A stretch of DNA of 64,000 nucleotides from contig NZ_CP160035.1 of assembly GCF_040703125.1 (NCBI RefSeq), forward strand, positions 992,001-1,056,000. Reading direction: 5' to 3'. Shown piece after piece: positions 28,093 through 37,011 of the stretch. Position numbers and translations under genes: made by a program. The notes under the pieces are model-generated. The model was given only the letters and a program-made list of their open reading frames with translations, was not told where the DNA came from and ran no database searches. Positions within the stretch are counted from its first letter, which is position 1; the number at the start of each line of letters is the position of its first letter. This DNA is from Flavobacterium ovatum (GTDB lineage Bacteria; Bacteroidota; Bacteroidia; Flavobacteriales; Flavobacteriaceae).

Positions 28093-30609
28093 TTATTTTT
28101 TTGTGCTTATTGAAATTGTTTCACTTTTAAATTGGTCAGAATTTGCAGTGATTTTTGTTTTCCCTGTTTTTCCGTGTAGGGATTGTACAATCATTAAAGC
28201 ACGTCCTTGACTTGTAGTAAGTCTATTAGATTGAAAATTCTGGATGTTGCTTGCCGCACCATTGTCTACTCCTAAAATTTTTAAATCCCCTTGTACATCA
28301 AAAGTAACCTTAGTATCCTCAGTTTTCACTTCGTTACCCGCTTTATCTAGTAGTTGAACGATAATATGCGCTACATCATATCCATCAGCAGTTAAGGTAG
28401 TTTTATCCGTTGTGATTTTTAAACTTGTTGGAGCCGAGCTTGTTTTGATCTTTGAAGTTATTTCTTGACCGTCAAAACCTGCTTTGGCTGTAATTGTTCC
28501 TTCTTCAAAAGGAACAACCCAACGAAAAATTCGCTCTGGACTATCATTCATACTACGACTGCCTAATGATCTTCCGTTTACGAACAATTCTACTTGAGCA
28601 TAGTTTGATGCTACTTCAACTACAATAGGTTCTCCTTTTTTGTAATTCCAATGCATATTAGAATCACGCCATTTGTACGACCCTTTGTTTTTTGGTACAG
28701 CTTGTCCCGTGATATCATCTACTGTAAACCCGGATTCTTTGATAGGCAATGTTCCGATAGAAATGTGCGGTTTGTTTACCCAAATACTTTTGAAATAATT
28801 AAAACCTTGGTATTTAAATCCTGCTAAATCTAAGATGTCACCCCAGCCACTTTTTTCAGGCCATTTTTGATCACGTTCCCCAATATAATCAATTCCTGTC
28901 CACATGTACATACTAAAAACCCCAGGATATTCAATCACTTGTTTCCAGTCATCCCATGTGCCAGGGTTTTCGTTAATAGTAACTTGTTTGTGTGGGAAGT
29001 GTTTTTGTGCCCATGGTAAGATTAAGTTTCTATAACTGTAACCGACTAAATCTACGGCATCTGCATAGCCACTCACATGGCTTATTTGAGGAATAACCAA
29101 ATTGGCAGTTGTAGGGCGAGTATTATCTAATTCTTTTACCCAAGCGTTTAGTCTTCTTGCTGTTTCTTCTAAGAGATATTTACCTTTGACTTCTTTATCA
29201 TATCTTTCTTTTAATTGTTCTGGAGTGAATTTTGGTAAACTTCCCCAGAATTCTCCAGAGTCTTGAGGGTCTTTGCGGTCTGTCCAGAATCCTGTTGCAT
29301 ATCGATATTCAAGATAAGTCCATTCAATTTCATTACCAATACTCCATTGATAAACAGATGGATGATTTCTGTCTCGTAGTATGGTGCGTTTTAAGTCACT
29401 TTCTCCCCATTTTTGAAAATGATTGGTATAACCGCGTGTAATGCTATCTTTAATGCGGTCATGATAATTCAAACGTTTGTCTTTTGGATAATCTAATTCA
29501 TCAAAAATTTCATCTTGAACTAAGAATCCCATTTCATCGCATAGATCCAAAAACTCTTGTGAATAGGGGTTATGCGAAGTACGGATTGCATTTACTCCAG
29601 CCTCTTTTAAGCTTTTTAATCGACGAGCCCAAACGCCTTTTGGTACGGCAGCTCCAACAAGACCTGCATCGTGATGCAAACAAACTCCTTTTACCAAAGT
29701 TTCTTTTCCGTTCAAGAAAAAGCCTTCTCCAGCCGTAAAACGTAAGGAACGAATTCCAAACGGAGTGGTATACGTTTCTAAAGTTTTCCCGTTTAACTTA
29801 ATTTCTGAAATTACTTTGTATCTATTTGGCGTTTCAATATCCCATAATTGAGGATTTTTAACGTGAATATATTGTGTAAAAGCTTGTTCTTTATTGCCGT
29901 CAATAAGTAGTTTTTCTTGATTTTTAGCGACTTGTTTTCCTTTTTCATTCAGGATTTTAGTGACCAAAGTAAATTCAGTTTTTGAATTTAGCTTATTTTT
30001 AATTTTGGTTTCAATTTGAACAGTTGCTTGTTCTTTGGTTACTTTTGGTGTAGTTACATAAGTTCCCCAAATAGGAATGTGTACCGAATTTAGAACTACC
30101 AATTTTACATTTCTATAAATTCCACTTCCTGTGTACCATCTACAATCGGCATAACGTGTATGATCAACCTTTACAGCGATCACATTATCCCCTGATTTAT
30201 TCAAATAAGGTGTTAAATCAAAATAAAAGGGTGTATAACCATATGGGTTTTCACCTAATTTTTTTCCGTTTAACCAAACTTCGGAATTATTGTACACACC
30301 ATCAAACAGTACAAAAGCCGATTGTCCTGATTTTAGGTCTAAAGCAAAATGTTTGCGGTACCAACCTAAACCACCAGGTAGATACCCTGTAGCGCCTTCC
30401 AATTTTTCGTCAAATGGAGCTTCAATACTCCAATCATGTGGAAGGTTTAGCTTTCGCCATTGGGCGTCGTTTAGTTCCTTTGCAAAAGCATCTTTCTTTT
30501 GGTCTAATGAAAATTTCCAACCAAAATTAAAATCTGATTCCCTACTGTGTTGGGCATAAGTGAAAAGCGTAAATGCTAAAAAGGATAATAGAAAAATTTT
30601 TATTTTCAT
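28093..30609 (-). CDS. GH2 beta-galactosidase-like enzyme
   Basis: An 838-residue enzyme. I chose the ATG at 30609, which gives the signal peptide MKIKIFLLSFLAFTLFTYAQ; the longest frame adds 34 codons lying inside the upstream gene. Sugar-binding domain (LPHDWSIEAPFDE), immunoglobulin-like domain, TIM barrel with acid/base Glu in SIGNEIEW and nucleophile Glu in INENPGTWDDW, then DUF4982-like and Ig-like domains. It removes terminal beta-linked sugar, most likely beta-D-galactose, from oligosaccharides. Between GH117 and a sulfatase in one unit. Confidence 0.9.
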   Translation of the reverse strand: MKIKIFLLSFLAFTLFTYAQHSRESDFNFGWKFSLDQKKDAFAKELNDAQWRKLNLPHDWSIEAPFDEKLEGATGYLPGGLGWYRKHFALDLKSGQSAFVLFDGVYNNSEVWLNGKKLGENPYGYTPFYFDLTPYLNKSGDNVIAVKVDHTRYADCRWYTGSGIYRNVKLVVLNSVHIPIWGTYVTTPKVTKEQATVQIETKIKNKLNSKTEFTLVTKILNEKGKQVAKNQEKLLIDGNKEQAFTQYIHVKNPQLWDIETPNRYKVISEIKLNGKTLETYTTPFGIRSLRFTAGEGFFLNGKETLVKGVCLHHDAGLVGAAVPKGVWARRLKSLKEAGVNAIRTSHNPYSQEFLDLCDEMGFLVQDEIFDELDYPKDKRLNYHDRIKDSITRGYTNHFQKWGESDLKRTILRDRNHPSVYQWSIGNEIEWTYLEYRYATGFWTDRKDPQDSGEFWGSLPKFTPEQLKERYDKEVKGKYLLEETARRLNAWVKELDNTRPTTANLVIPQISHVSGYADAVDLVGYSYRNLILPWAQKHFPHKQVTINENPGTWDDWKQVIEYPGVFSMYMWTGIDYIGERDQKWPEKSGWGDILDLAGFKYQGFNYFKSIWVNKPHISIGTLPIKESGFTVDDITGQAVPKNKGSYKWRDSNMHWNYKKGEPIVVEVASNYAQVELFVNGRSLGSRSMNDSPERIFRWVVPFEEGTITAKAGFDGQEITSKIKTSSAPTSLKITTDKTTLTADGYDVAHIIVQLLDKAGNEVKTEDTKVTFDVQGDLKILGVDNGAASNIQNFQSNRLTTSQGRALMIVQSLHGKTGKTKITANSDQFKSETISISTKK

Positions 30610-30631
30610 GGCTTCAAAAATAGGAGTTAAT

Positions 30632-31894
30632 TTATTGGGTTTTATTTTCTTGTTGGATGCGTTGTTTTTGTTTGTTGCTAAGGCCTTGCTTGAGATAAAC
30701 GTCAACAGCATGATTTACTCGGTGTTCTTTCATTTCTGGGTCATTCAAGTCTTGACTCAAATCGCAATCAAAACGCACCATAATAGAATGGTTTTTGCCT
30801 TTTTCCCCTTGATTGATAAAATGAGATAAGCCCCAACTGATTCCTCTTCCGTCTTTAGTGTCTGTAAAAGCATCTGGTACAAATGGTGCTGCGGCATAGG
30901 GCATCAATTCGGTAATAGCAGCAATGTTGAAATTTACACCATCTTCAGCAAACTGGACTGTGTTGTGTTCGTTTCCATCTTTATAGACCAAAGCTGCAAT
31001 TCCGTTTTTAAAAGGAAATAAAGAGGTTTCATGGCCAGAAGAAATTACTGGATTTAATACGTTTTTAGTAAAAGGTCCTAAAGGATTTTCGGCTGTTGCC
31101 AAACCTTGCATTCGAACCCAATGAGGAGCAATTCCGGTATCTGACTTATAGTATAAGTAAATTTTACCTTTATACACTAACGGATATGGATCATGAATAG
31201 AAAACTGATCCCATTCGTTTTTAGCTCCGTTTGGAATTACAATTTTGTTGTGTGCTACCCAAGGCCCATCTGGGGAATCAGAGTATGAAACCGCAACAGG
31301 GCAGTCATCCCCTCTTTTTCCACTGGCTTCCATAAATCCTTGGTAGTATAAATAAAATTTTCCTTTCCAAACAAGAATATCAGGAGTAGTAACGGCTCGC
31401 CAACCTATAAAAGGTTTTTGTGGTCTTTTGACTGCAACGCCAATTTCCTTCCAGTTAAATCCATCACTGCTAGTGGCATACCAAATTTCGGCTAAATCCC
31501 AATCCGATGACGGAATGGTTTCACTACTTTTGTCGGCTCCTTGAGGAGGAGTTGCTGTATTTCTGTAGGTGTACCAAACATAATATTTTCCGTTATGAAA
31601 AATTATCTTTGAAGGATCGCGTCGGCTAATTTTTCCGTCATGATTATTATAATCAAAGCCTTTTATTTCGGTGTATTTGAACTGTGAAAAAAGTTCATTG
31701 TCTTCAGGCTTTGGAGCAGGATAATTGTCATACAGCCTTTCCATAGCCAAACTAAGTTTTCTATTTGGTTTTTCTTTTGGTAACATAAAAGGAAAGCCAG
31801 AAGTATTAGTCTGCGAATAGCTATTTACCGTAAATAAAATTAGAAACAGGAATATAGACTTCTTTAAAAAGAATATTTTTTTTGATTTATTCAT
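30632..31894 (-). CDS. GH117-like exo-glycosidase (probable alpha-1,3-(3,6-anhydro)-L-galactosidase)
   Basis: A 420-residue protein from the ATG at 31894 (signal peptide MNKSKKIFFL...SYSQ; the longest frame starts 15 codons earlier, outside the signal peptide). A five-bladed beta-propeller relative of GH43: SLAMERLYDNYP, RRDPSKIIFHNGKYYVWYTY, LAEIWYATSSDGFNW, GWRAVTTPDILVW and SSGHETSLFPF match GH117. GH117 enzymes release 3,6-anhydro-L-galactose from neoagaro-oligosaccharides. The first gene of its transcription unit, near a divergent regulator gene. Anhydro-L-galactose as substrate is inference from family. Confidence 0.8.
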   Translation of the reverse strand: MNKSKKIFFLKKSIFLFLILFTVNSYSQTNTSGFPFMLPKEKPNRKLSLAMERLYDNYPAPKPEDNELFSQFKYTEIKGFDYNNHDGKISRRDPSKIIFHNGKYYVWYTYRNTATPPQGADKSSETIPSSDWDLAEIWYATSSDGFNWKEIGVAVKRPQKPFIGWRAVTTPDILVWKGKFYLYYQGFMEASGKRGDDCPVAVSYSDSPDGPWVAHNKIVIPNGAKNEWDQFSIHDPYPLVYKGKIYLYYKSDTGIAPHWVRMQGLATAENPLGPFTKNVLNPVISSGHETSLFPFKNGIAALVYKDGNEHNTVQFAEDGVNFNIAAITELMPYAAAPFVPDAFTDTKDGRGISWGLSHFINQGEKGKNHSIMVRFDCDLSQDLNDPEMKEHRVNHAVDVYLKQGLSNKQKQRIQQENKTQ

Positions 31895-31943
31895 TCTGTA
31901 ATATTTGGTTAGGTGTGAATTGTAGATTTTAAAAATCAATCCT

Positions 31944-31951
31944 CAAATTTA
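31944..31951 (-). promoter_or_regulatory. Possible -7 element of the GH117 unit; non-coding divergent region 31895-32260
   Basis: On the minus strand TAAATTTG fits TAnnTTTG about 50 bases before the GH117 start; no TTG sits at the right distance. The 366-base space between the divergent GH117 and regulator genes is AT-rich and shows no gene. It is where the regulator would be expected to act. Confidence 0.3.
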
Positions 31952-32260
31952 ATTATAAGCTTTGGATGTACAGTAAAAACTACATAGACAAATCATGAAC
32001 AAGCCACTTTATTTGCAGAAAAAAAACAGATATGAACTAGACAAGGCTTAATAAAATGAGTATTTAAGTAGAATTTTGAATATTGAAGATTCTTATTTCT
32101 GTTTTTTTGATTTAGTGTTTATTATATGCGTTATTCAGAAAATTGAAATTGCTTTTATTGGAGAATTTTAAATGCAACCGTAAAAAAGGGTTTAAGATAT
32201 ACTTTGACTGATAAGTTTGTATATTTGAATCATTTATTTCTTATTTCTGAGCAGTTTGTT

Positions 32261-33841
32261 ATGCGTTTAACTATGTACTACAGTTTGATTACTTTGTTGT
32301 TTTTTATCTCATTAAGAGGTCAGAAAATGGACAATGATGATCAGTTATATAAAAAAGGAGAAGCGCTAAGGTTGGTTCGTCCTGAGAAGGCTGTTTTGTT
32401 TTTTCAAAAAAGTTATGAATTAGCTTTAGAAAAGAAAGATACTATAAGCGCCATAAAAGGCTTGATTGTTATCGCTGATGTACATGCGCATAATGTTAAT
32501 TATAGTAAAGCTTATGATACCTATTGGAAAGCTTTATTATTGGCCAAAAAAATAGAATCCAAAATTTGGTCTGGTCGAGTCTATTATAGACTAGGCTTTT
32601 TATACAGCTTTTTCAAAAGAGATTCTATTACTTTAAAGTATTTCAACTTAGCGTTAAAAAGTGATAAAGTACTATATCAAACAAAAAAAATACCTACAGG
32701 CTATATTTTAAGTGATTATTTTGCTTTTGTTAATTTTTACCGTACTAATGGTAAATATGATATAGCTCAAAAGTATCTTGATAGTTCAATGCATTTTCAT
32801 TCTAAAAATAATAATAAAAGTTATTATGTTAATATAGAACGAGGTTTTTTGTTGTCTCAAAAAGGAGAATATGGTAAAGGTTTTGAAATTCTTCTTGCTG
32901 AAAAAGCAAAACTTAAAACCCAAAATGATCCTTATATAATAGTCGTTAATTATCTTTTGGGATATGTTCATCTACAGTTAGGAGAGTTTCAAAAGGGTGA
33001 AGATGCTTTTTTGGAATCATTAGAGGCTGCTGAAAAATTTAAAAGTCATGCGAATTATAAATTGATGAATTATGATGCTTTGGCTGAATTGTATTCAAAA
33101 ACCAATCAGTATAAAAAAGCGTTTGAATACATGAAAACATCTAAAAATTTCAATGATGAAATTTTTGGAAGTAAAAGTAAAAGTAATCAAGAGCTACTGA
33201 ATATTAAAGATAATTATAGACTGACAATTGAAAGTCAACAAAAGAGAGAAAAGGAACTTCGTTTAAAGGAATTTGAAAATGAGGAACGAATTGGTTTTTT
33301 AAAACTAACTGTTTTAGTAATCTTCCTAATTGTGGTAATTATTTTTAGTTATTTATTTGTTCGAAAACTTCGTCTAAAGCATCGACTAGAAAAGCAATGT
33401 CTGAATCAACGACAAAAAGATGAATTGGAATTAAAAAATAGAGAGCTTACTGTTTCCACATTACAATTGATAGAAAAAGAAGAGTTTTTATCCAGTTTAA
33501 ATGAAAAAATTTCACAAAATAAAAAAGTAATGGATGTCGATACTATTCAAAGTATGTTGAAGTCCGTGAGAGGAAGTTCATTAGCCAACTGGAAAGAATT
33601 TGACACCCGTTTTACCAGTATTAATCAAAGTTTTTACCAAAAATTAAATGCTGAGTTCCCTGATTTGGGAACAACAGATCAAAAAATATGCTCCTTAATT
33701 AAACTAAATTTCTCGAGTAAAGAAATGGCAACCTTACTTGGTATTTCTGCTGAAAGTGTTTTTACGTCACGGTACCGTCTACGAAAAAAACTGAATCTTG
33801 ATAAGGATGAAAATTTAGTAGAATTTATGAATCGGTTTTGA
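32261..33841 (+). CDS. Membrane-anchored TPR protein with C-terminal LuxR-type HTH
   Basis: I start it at the ATG at 32261 (MRLTMYYSLITLLFFISLRG), the signal peptide start; the frame extends 19 codons upstream. Residues about 30-320 are tetratricopeptide repeats expected in the periplasm; a membrane helix follows near 350 (LTVLVIFLIVVIIFSYLFV), then a cytoplasmic coiled coil, and a C-terminal helix-turn-helix (TTDQKICSLIKLNFSSKEMA, ending in RYRLRKKLNL). This is a one-component transmembrane regulator type frequent in flavobacteria. It probably controls the divergent GH117-GH2-sulfatase unit (inference from position). Confidence 0.8.
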   Translation: MRLTMYYSLITLLFFISLRGQKMDNDDQLYKKGEALRLVRPEKAVLFFQKSYELALEKKDTISAIKGLIVIADVHAHNVNYSKAYDTYWKALLLAKKIESKIWSGRVYYRLGFLYSFFKRDSITLKYFNLALKSDKVLYQTKKIPTGYILSDYFAFVNFYRTNGKYDIAQKYLDSSMHFHSKNNNKSYYVNIERGFLLSQKGEYGKGFEILLAEKAKLKTQNDPYIIVVNYLLGYVHLQLGEFQKGEDAFLESLEAAEKFKSHANYKLMNYDALAELYSKTNQYKKAFEYMKTSKNFNDEIFGSKSKSNQELLNIKDNYRLTIESQQKREKELRLKEFENEERIGFLKLTVLVIFLIVVIIFSYLFVRKLRLKHRLEKQCLNQRQKDELELKNRELTVSTLQLIEKEEFLSSLNEKISQNKKVMDVDTIQSMLKSVRGSSLANWKEFDTRFTSINQSFYQKLNAEFPDLGTTDQKICSLIKLNFSSKEMATLLGISAESVFTSRYRLRKKLNLDKDENLVEFMNRF

Positions 33842-33861
33842 GTTTTATAGAATACTGTTTT

Positions 33862-33912
33862 AATAACAAATCCCAGTTAACATATGTATATTGTTAACTG
33901 GGATTTGTTATT
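33862..33912. terminator. Long hairpin terminator
   Basis: A 21-base arm beginning AATAACAAATCCCAGTTAAC is repeated inverted after a short loop, ending TTTGTTATT. It separates the convergent regulator and the small Lys/Cys-rich gene, and its right arm contains the stop codon of the latter. Confidence 0.8.
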
Positions 33913-34066
33913 CTAAGTCAAATCTAGGGCATTTCTTACAGCGATTGTCTTCTCCTTTTTTATATTTTTCACAACATTCTTCCTTACGGTCTTTTTGTTT
34001 TTTGCCGTTATCAAGGAGTTTTTTTTTACCTTTTTTCTTTTCTTTCTCTTTGTCTTTCTTTCCCAA
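33908..34066 (-). CDS. Small Lys-rich, four-Cys protein
   Basis: A 52-residue frame from a TTG start: GKKDKEKEKKKGKKK near the N-terminus, then ECCEKYKKGEDNRCKKCPRF and a final DLE. The C-terminal CC...CxxC set could bind a metal or form a small zinc knuckle next to a strongly basic tail, suggesting a nucleic-acid-linked role. Similar short CCEKYKK...CKxCPRFDL proteins occur in flavobacteria as far as I recall. There is no ATG in frame, so the start is uncertain. Confidence 0.55.
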   Translation of the reverse strand: MGKKDKEKEKKKGKKKLLDNGKKQKDRKEECCEKYKKGEDNRCKKCPRFDLE

Positions 34067-34135
34067 TTTGTATAAATTTAATAATCAAAAAGAGGTGAAT
34101 CGTTGCTGACAGGAGTTTTAAATAAAGACCAATGG

Positions 34136-34644
34136 TTACGTATTGGAGCCATTAGTTGTTAGTTGTTGAATGTCTCTGTCAAACAAATACAAGCGACCCT
34201 TGTCATCACCTATAAGGTTGATTTTATCTAAGATAGTTTTAGCTTGAGATTCTTCTTCTACTTGTTCCGCTACGTACCATTGTAGGAAGTTGTGAGTAGC
34301 GTAGTCTTTTTCTAAAAAACTAAGATGTACCAATTCGTTAATAGATTCAGATACAAAGACTTCATGTTTGTATAGTTCTTCAAACATTTCTTGGAAAGTA
34401 ACATAAGTTGTCTTAGGAGCATTTAATTCTGAGACTTGAGCATGACCTCCTCTTTCATTAATGTATTTTACAATCTTGAGCATATGCGCATGCGTTCTTC
34501 GTCTGATTGAGTATACATGAATTTAGAAATCCCTTCTAATCCATGAGTCTCTGCCCATGATGCCATTGAAAGATAGATTTGTGAAGATTCAGCTTCAATT
34601 CGAACCTGTTTGTTCAGTGCAGTTTCAATTTTTTTGGATAGCAT
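34136..34644 (-). pseudogene. ftn: Ferritin with a frameshift at the ferroxidase centre
   Basis: The first frame starts at 34644 (MLSKKIETALNKQ) and reads ferritin up to QSDEERM, then runs into a stop at 34468. The remainder MLKIVKYINERGGHAQ...NFLQWYVAEQVEEE continues in another frame to 34136. Removing two bases (an extra GC in ATGCGCATATG, about 34484-34491) restores EERMHMLKIVKY and a normal 168-residue ferritin. Ferroxidase residues Glu17, Glu50, Glu94 and Gln127 fall in register; the missing one is His53, exactly at the shift. Either a real recent mutation or a sequencing/assembly error. If intact, it would store iron as a 24-mer. Confidence 0.85.
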
Positions 34645-34730
34645 AGTAAAGTGTTTCTTGTAAAGTTACAAAAAAACGATAAGTAAGATTTAGATTTAGG
34701 AGGTAATTTGCTTCAATATAGAGCAAAAAA

Positions 34731-34760
34731 AAAGCTCCAAAGAATTTCTTTGGAGCTTTA
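34731..34760 (-). terminator. Terminator of the OmpA-family gene
   Basis: AAAGCTCCAAAGAA followed directly by TTTCTTTGGAGCTTT; on the minus strand the hairpin ends in a T run. It is 20 bases after the gene. Confidence 0.85.
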
Positions 34761-34779
34761 AGTATGTATGATAAAAAGA

Positions 34780-36027
34780 TTATTTTATTTTGAAAGTAAC
34801 TCTTCTTACTAATTGTCTAGCAGCATCAGAAGATTTATCAACTGAAGAATCTTCACCTGCAGCAACTACATTTAATCTTGAAGCAGCAATGTTAGATTTT
34901 AACAGCGTTTCTTTAACGTTGTTTGCTCTAGCAGCAGACAATTTGTTGTTGTATTGAGCTCCTCCAATTTCGTCAGCGTGACCAATAATATCAACTGAAG
35001 AAGAAGGGTTGTTTTTTAAATAATTAACAACATAAGAAAGAGCATCTGTAGATTCAGATGTAGGAGTTGTTTTGTTGAAGTCAAAAAACACACTCACATA
35101 ACCACCGTTTACCAAATTTTTGATAGTTTCAGGATCTACTGAAGTAGTATTATTTGAAGTTTTGTATTTAGTGTCAATATACTTTTCGATTTCATCTGGA
35201 ATTCCATTTTTGTTCAAGTCAATAGCACGACCTTTAGAGTCTACCATTGCACCAGACATTGTGTTAGGTTCAGCGTCTAAGTAATCAAGTACTCCGTCTC
35301 TGTCTGTGTCGTTATTCAATGCTTCAAGTTCGTCAACTCTTTGTTCTAGACTTAAAACACTTTCGTCTTTAAGGACTACCCAGTCAGCATGTTTTTCGTT
35401 TTTACCAATATAGTAAGTTATACCTACAGTACCGTTAAGTAATGTTGATTTAAAACCATTTGTAAAGGATGCACCTTGAGAATCAAATGTATATTCTTGT
35501 TTTGCGTTTAAAATTGTGCTAATGTCTCCTGTTAAAGCAAAATGGTTTGATAGTTTTACTTGTGCTGTTAAACCAGCCATAACGTTTACAGATAAATCTT
35601 TTACACTACCACCTCTAATCTGACCAACACCTGCACCTGCATGTGCTAAAAGTCCAATGGTGTTTGTCCAAGTTTGAAAGTCCATGATTCTACCCAAGTT
35701 AGCAACTCCTTGAATATCTCCTCTATAATAAGTGGAGTTAATAGAAGCTGTACCTTTTTTTTCTGTAAGATGATTGTAACCAAGATCAGCTTTGATACCA
35801 AATTTGTTGTTGATCATATATCTTACCCCTAAATCGATTGTATAAGGACTAATTAGGCTGAAAGAGTAACCAGGAGCAATATTGTTTACAGGTTTGTTGA
35901 AGCCTCCAGCTAATTCGACAGACCATTTGTTAAATGATTCGTTTACAGGTTTGGTGCTTTTCTCATTTTGTGCGCTTACTGTTGATACAGCAGTTGCAAA
36001 TGCTAATGTAATTATAAGTCTTTTCAT
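34780..36027 (-). CDS. OmpA-family outer membrane protein with thrombospondin type 3-like linker
   Basis: 415 residues: signal peptide 1-19, an eight-strand beta-barrel-like region about 30-215, a calcium-binding-type acidic linker (NDTDRDGVLDYLDAEPNT and DLNKNGIPDEIEKY), and a C-terminal OmpA peptidoglycan-binding domain (SVDIIGHADEIGG, AARANNVKETLL). It likely links outer membrane and cell wall, and is typically abundant. It has a long, very AT-rich upstream region (36028-36324) with no gene. Confidence 0.92.
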   Translation of the reverse strand: MKRLIITLAFATAVSTVSAQNEKSTKPVNESFNKWSVELAGGFNKPVNNIAPGYSFSLISPYTIDLGVRYMINNKFGIKADLGYNHLTEKKGTASINSTYYRGDIQGVANLGRIMDFQTWTNTIGLLAHAGAGVGQIRGGSVKDLSVNVMAGLTAQVKLSNHFALTGDISTILNAKQEYTFDSQGASFTNGFKSTLLNGTVGITYYIGKNEKHADWVVLKDESVLSLEQRVDELEALNNDTDRDGVLDYLDAEPNTMSGAMVDSKGRAIDLNKNGIPDEIEKYIDTKYKTSNNTTSVDPETIKNLVNGGYVSVFFDFNKTTPTSESTDALSYVVNYLKNNPSSSVDIIGHADEIGGAQYNNKLSAARANNVKETLLKSNIAASRLNVVAAGEDSSVDKSSDAARQLVRRVTFKIK

Positions 36028-36324
36028 AAAATTGAATTTTTTGATAAAAATAGTTAATTTTTTTAAAAATAAAGTTTCAAAATTACATTTAAATTTTGTT
36101 TAATTCCTGTTAAATGTTAAAAGTTCAAATTTTTAAACATATAATTATCAATATAATTCCTATTTTATTATTAATGACTTAATATTTTAAGGTTTGAATT
36201 ATGAGTTTTTGAATTTATTGATCGTAATTTTATGTATTTCTAATTTTATGTAAGATTGTTCTTTTAGAACGGGAAGTAATATTTTTTGACTTTTATTTCA
36301 AAAACCATTATTTAAATATAAGTT

Positions 36325-37011
36325 TTATCTTATTGTTTTTAAAATCTCATCGATCTTTTTGATACTTTTGAAGTTGCTATGTATAATTTTATGGTCTATT
36401 CGCTCATGTTCCCAAGTAGTATGGAAAGGAATATGTACAGCATGACCTCCAATTTCAAGTACAGGCAATACATCTGATTTTAAAGAATTGCCTATCATCA
36501 AAAACTCTTCTGGTTTTACTTCCAATCTTTTCAATAAATCTAAGTAATCAATCTGTTGTTTATCTGACATCACTTCAATATGATGAAAATATTTACCAAG
36601 TCCCGAATTGTGTAATTTTCTGCGTTGATCTAATAAATCACCTTTAGTCGCGACTACTAATTTGTATTTTCCGTATAAAGCTTCTAGTGTTTCTTCAACA
36701 CCGTCTAATAATACAATGGGTTTGTCAAATAGGTCTTTTCCATATTGGATGATTTTTTCAATTGCCTCAATAGGGATGGTATTATTTGAAATCGTCATGG
36801 CGGCTTCAATCATGGATAGAATATAACCTTTGATTCCGTAGCCGTATCTTTGCAAGTTGTCAATTTCAATACGAAACAATTGTTGTGAAATACCTTGATG
36901 CGAAAGGTAGTCGCCCATCAAGGCACAGAATTTCTCCTCGGTTTCGGCAAAATAGGTTTCGTTTATAAATAAAGTGTCGTCGGCATCAAAAGCAATTACT
37001 TTCAAGTTCAT
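36325..37011 (-). CDS. HAD-family hydrolase
   Basis: 228 residues. Motif I is AFDADDTLF near the N-terminus, motif II VVATKGD, motif IV MIGNSLKSDVLP. This is the cap-type HAD phosphatase fold; it acts on a small phosphorylated metabolite in the cytoplasm, substrate unknown. The start overlaps the EamA stop by four bases (ATGA), so the two are coupled. Confidence 0.87.
   Translation of the reverse strand: MNLKVIAFDADDTLFINETYFAETEEKFCALMGDYLSHQGISQQLFRIEIDNLQRYGYGIKGYILSMIEAAMTISNNTIPIEAIEKIIQYGKDLFDKPIVLLDGVEETLEALYGKYKLVVATKGDLLDQRRKLHNSGLGKYFHHIEVMSDKQQIDYLDLLKRLEVKPEEFLMIGNSLKSDVLPVLEIGGHAVHIPFHTTWEHERIDHKIIHSNFKSIKKIDEILKTIR

Noticed and set aside
33891..34109. 72-codon plus-strand frame
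   Set aside because: It starts inside the long hairpin and is the antisense of the Lys-rich gene; its Phe/Ser/Leu-rich product is what the reverse of Lys codons gives.
34136..34483. 115-codon C-terminal ferritin frame as a complete short gene
   Set aside because: It begins at residue 54 of ferritin, and the missing N-terminal part is present immediately upstream in another frame.
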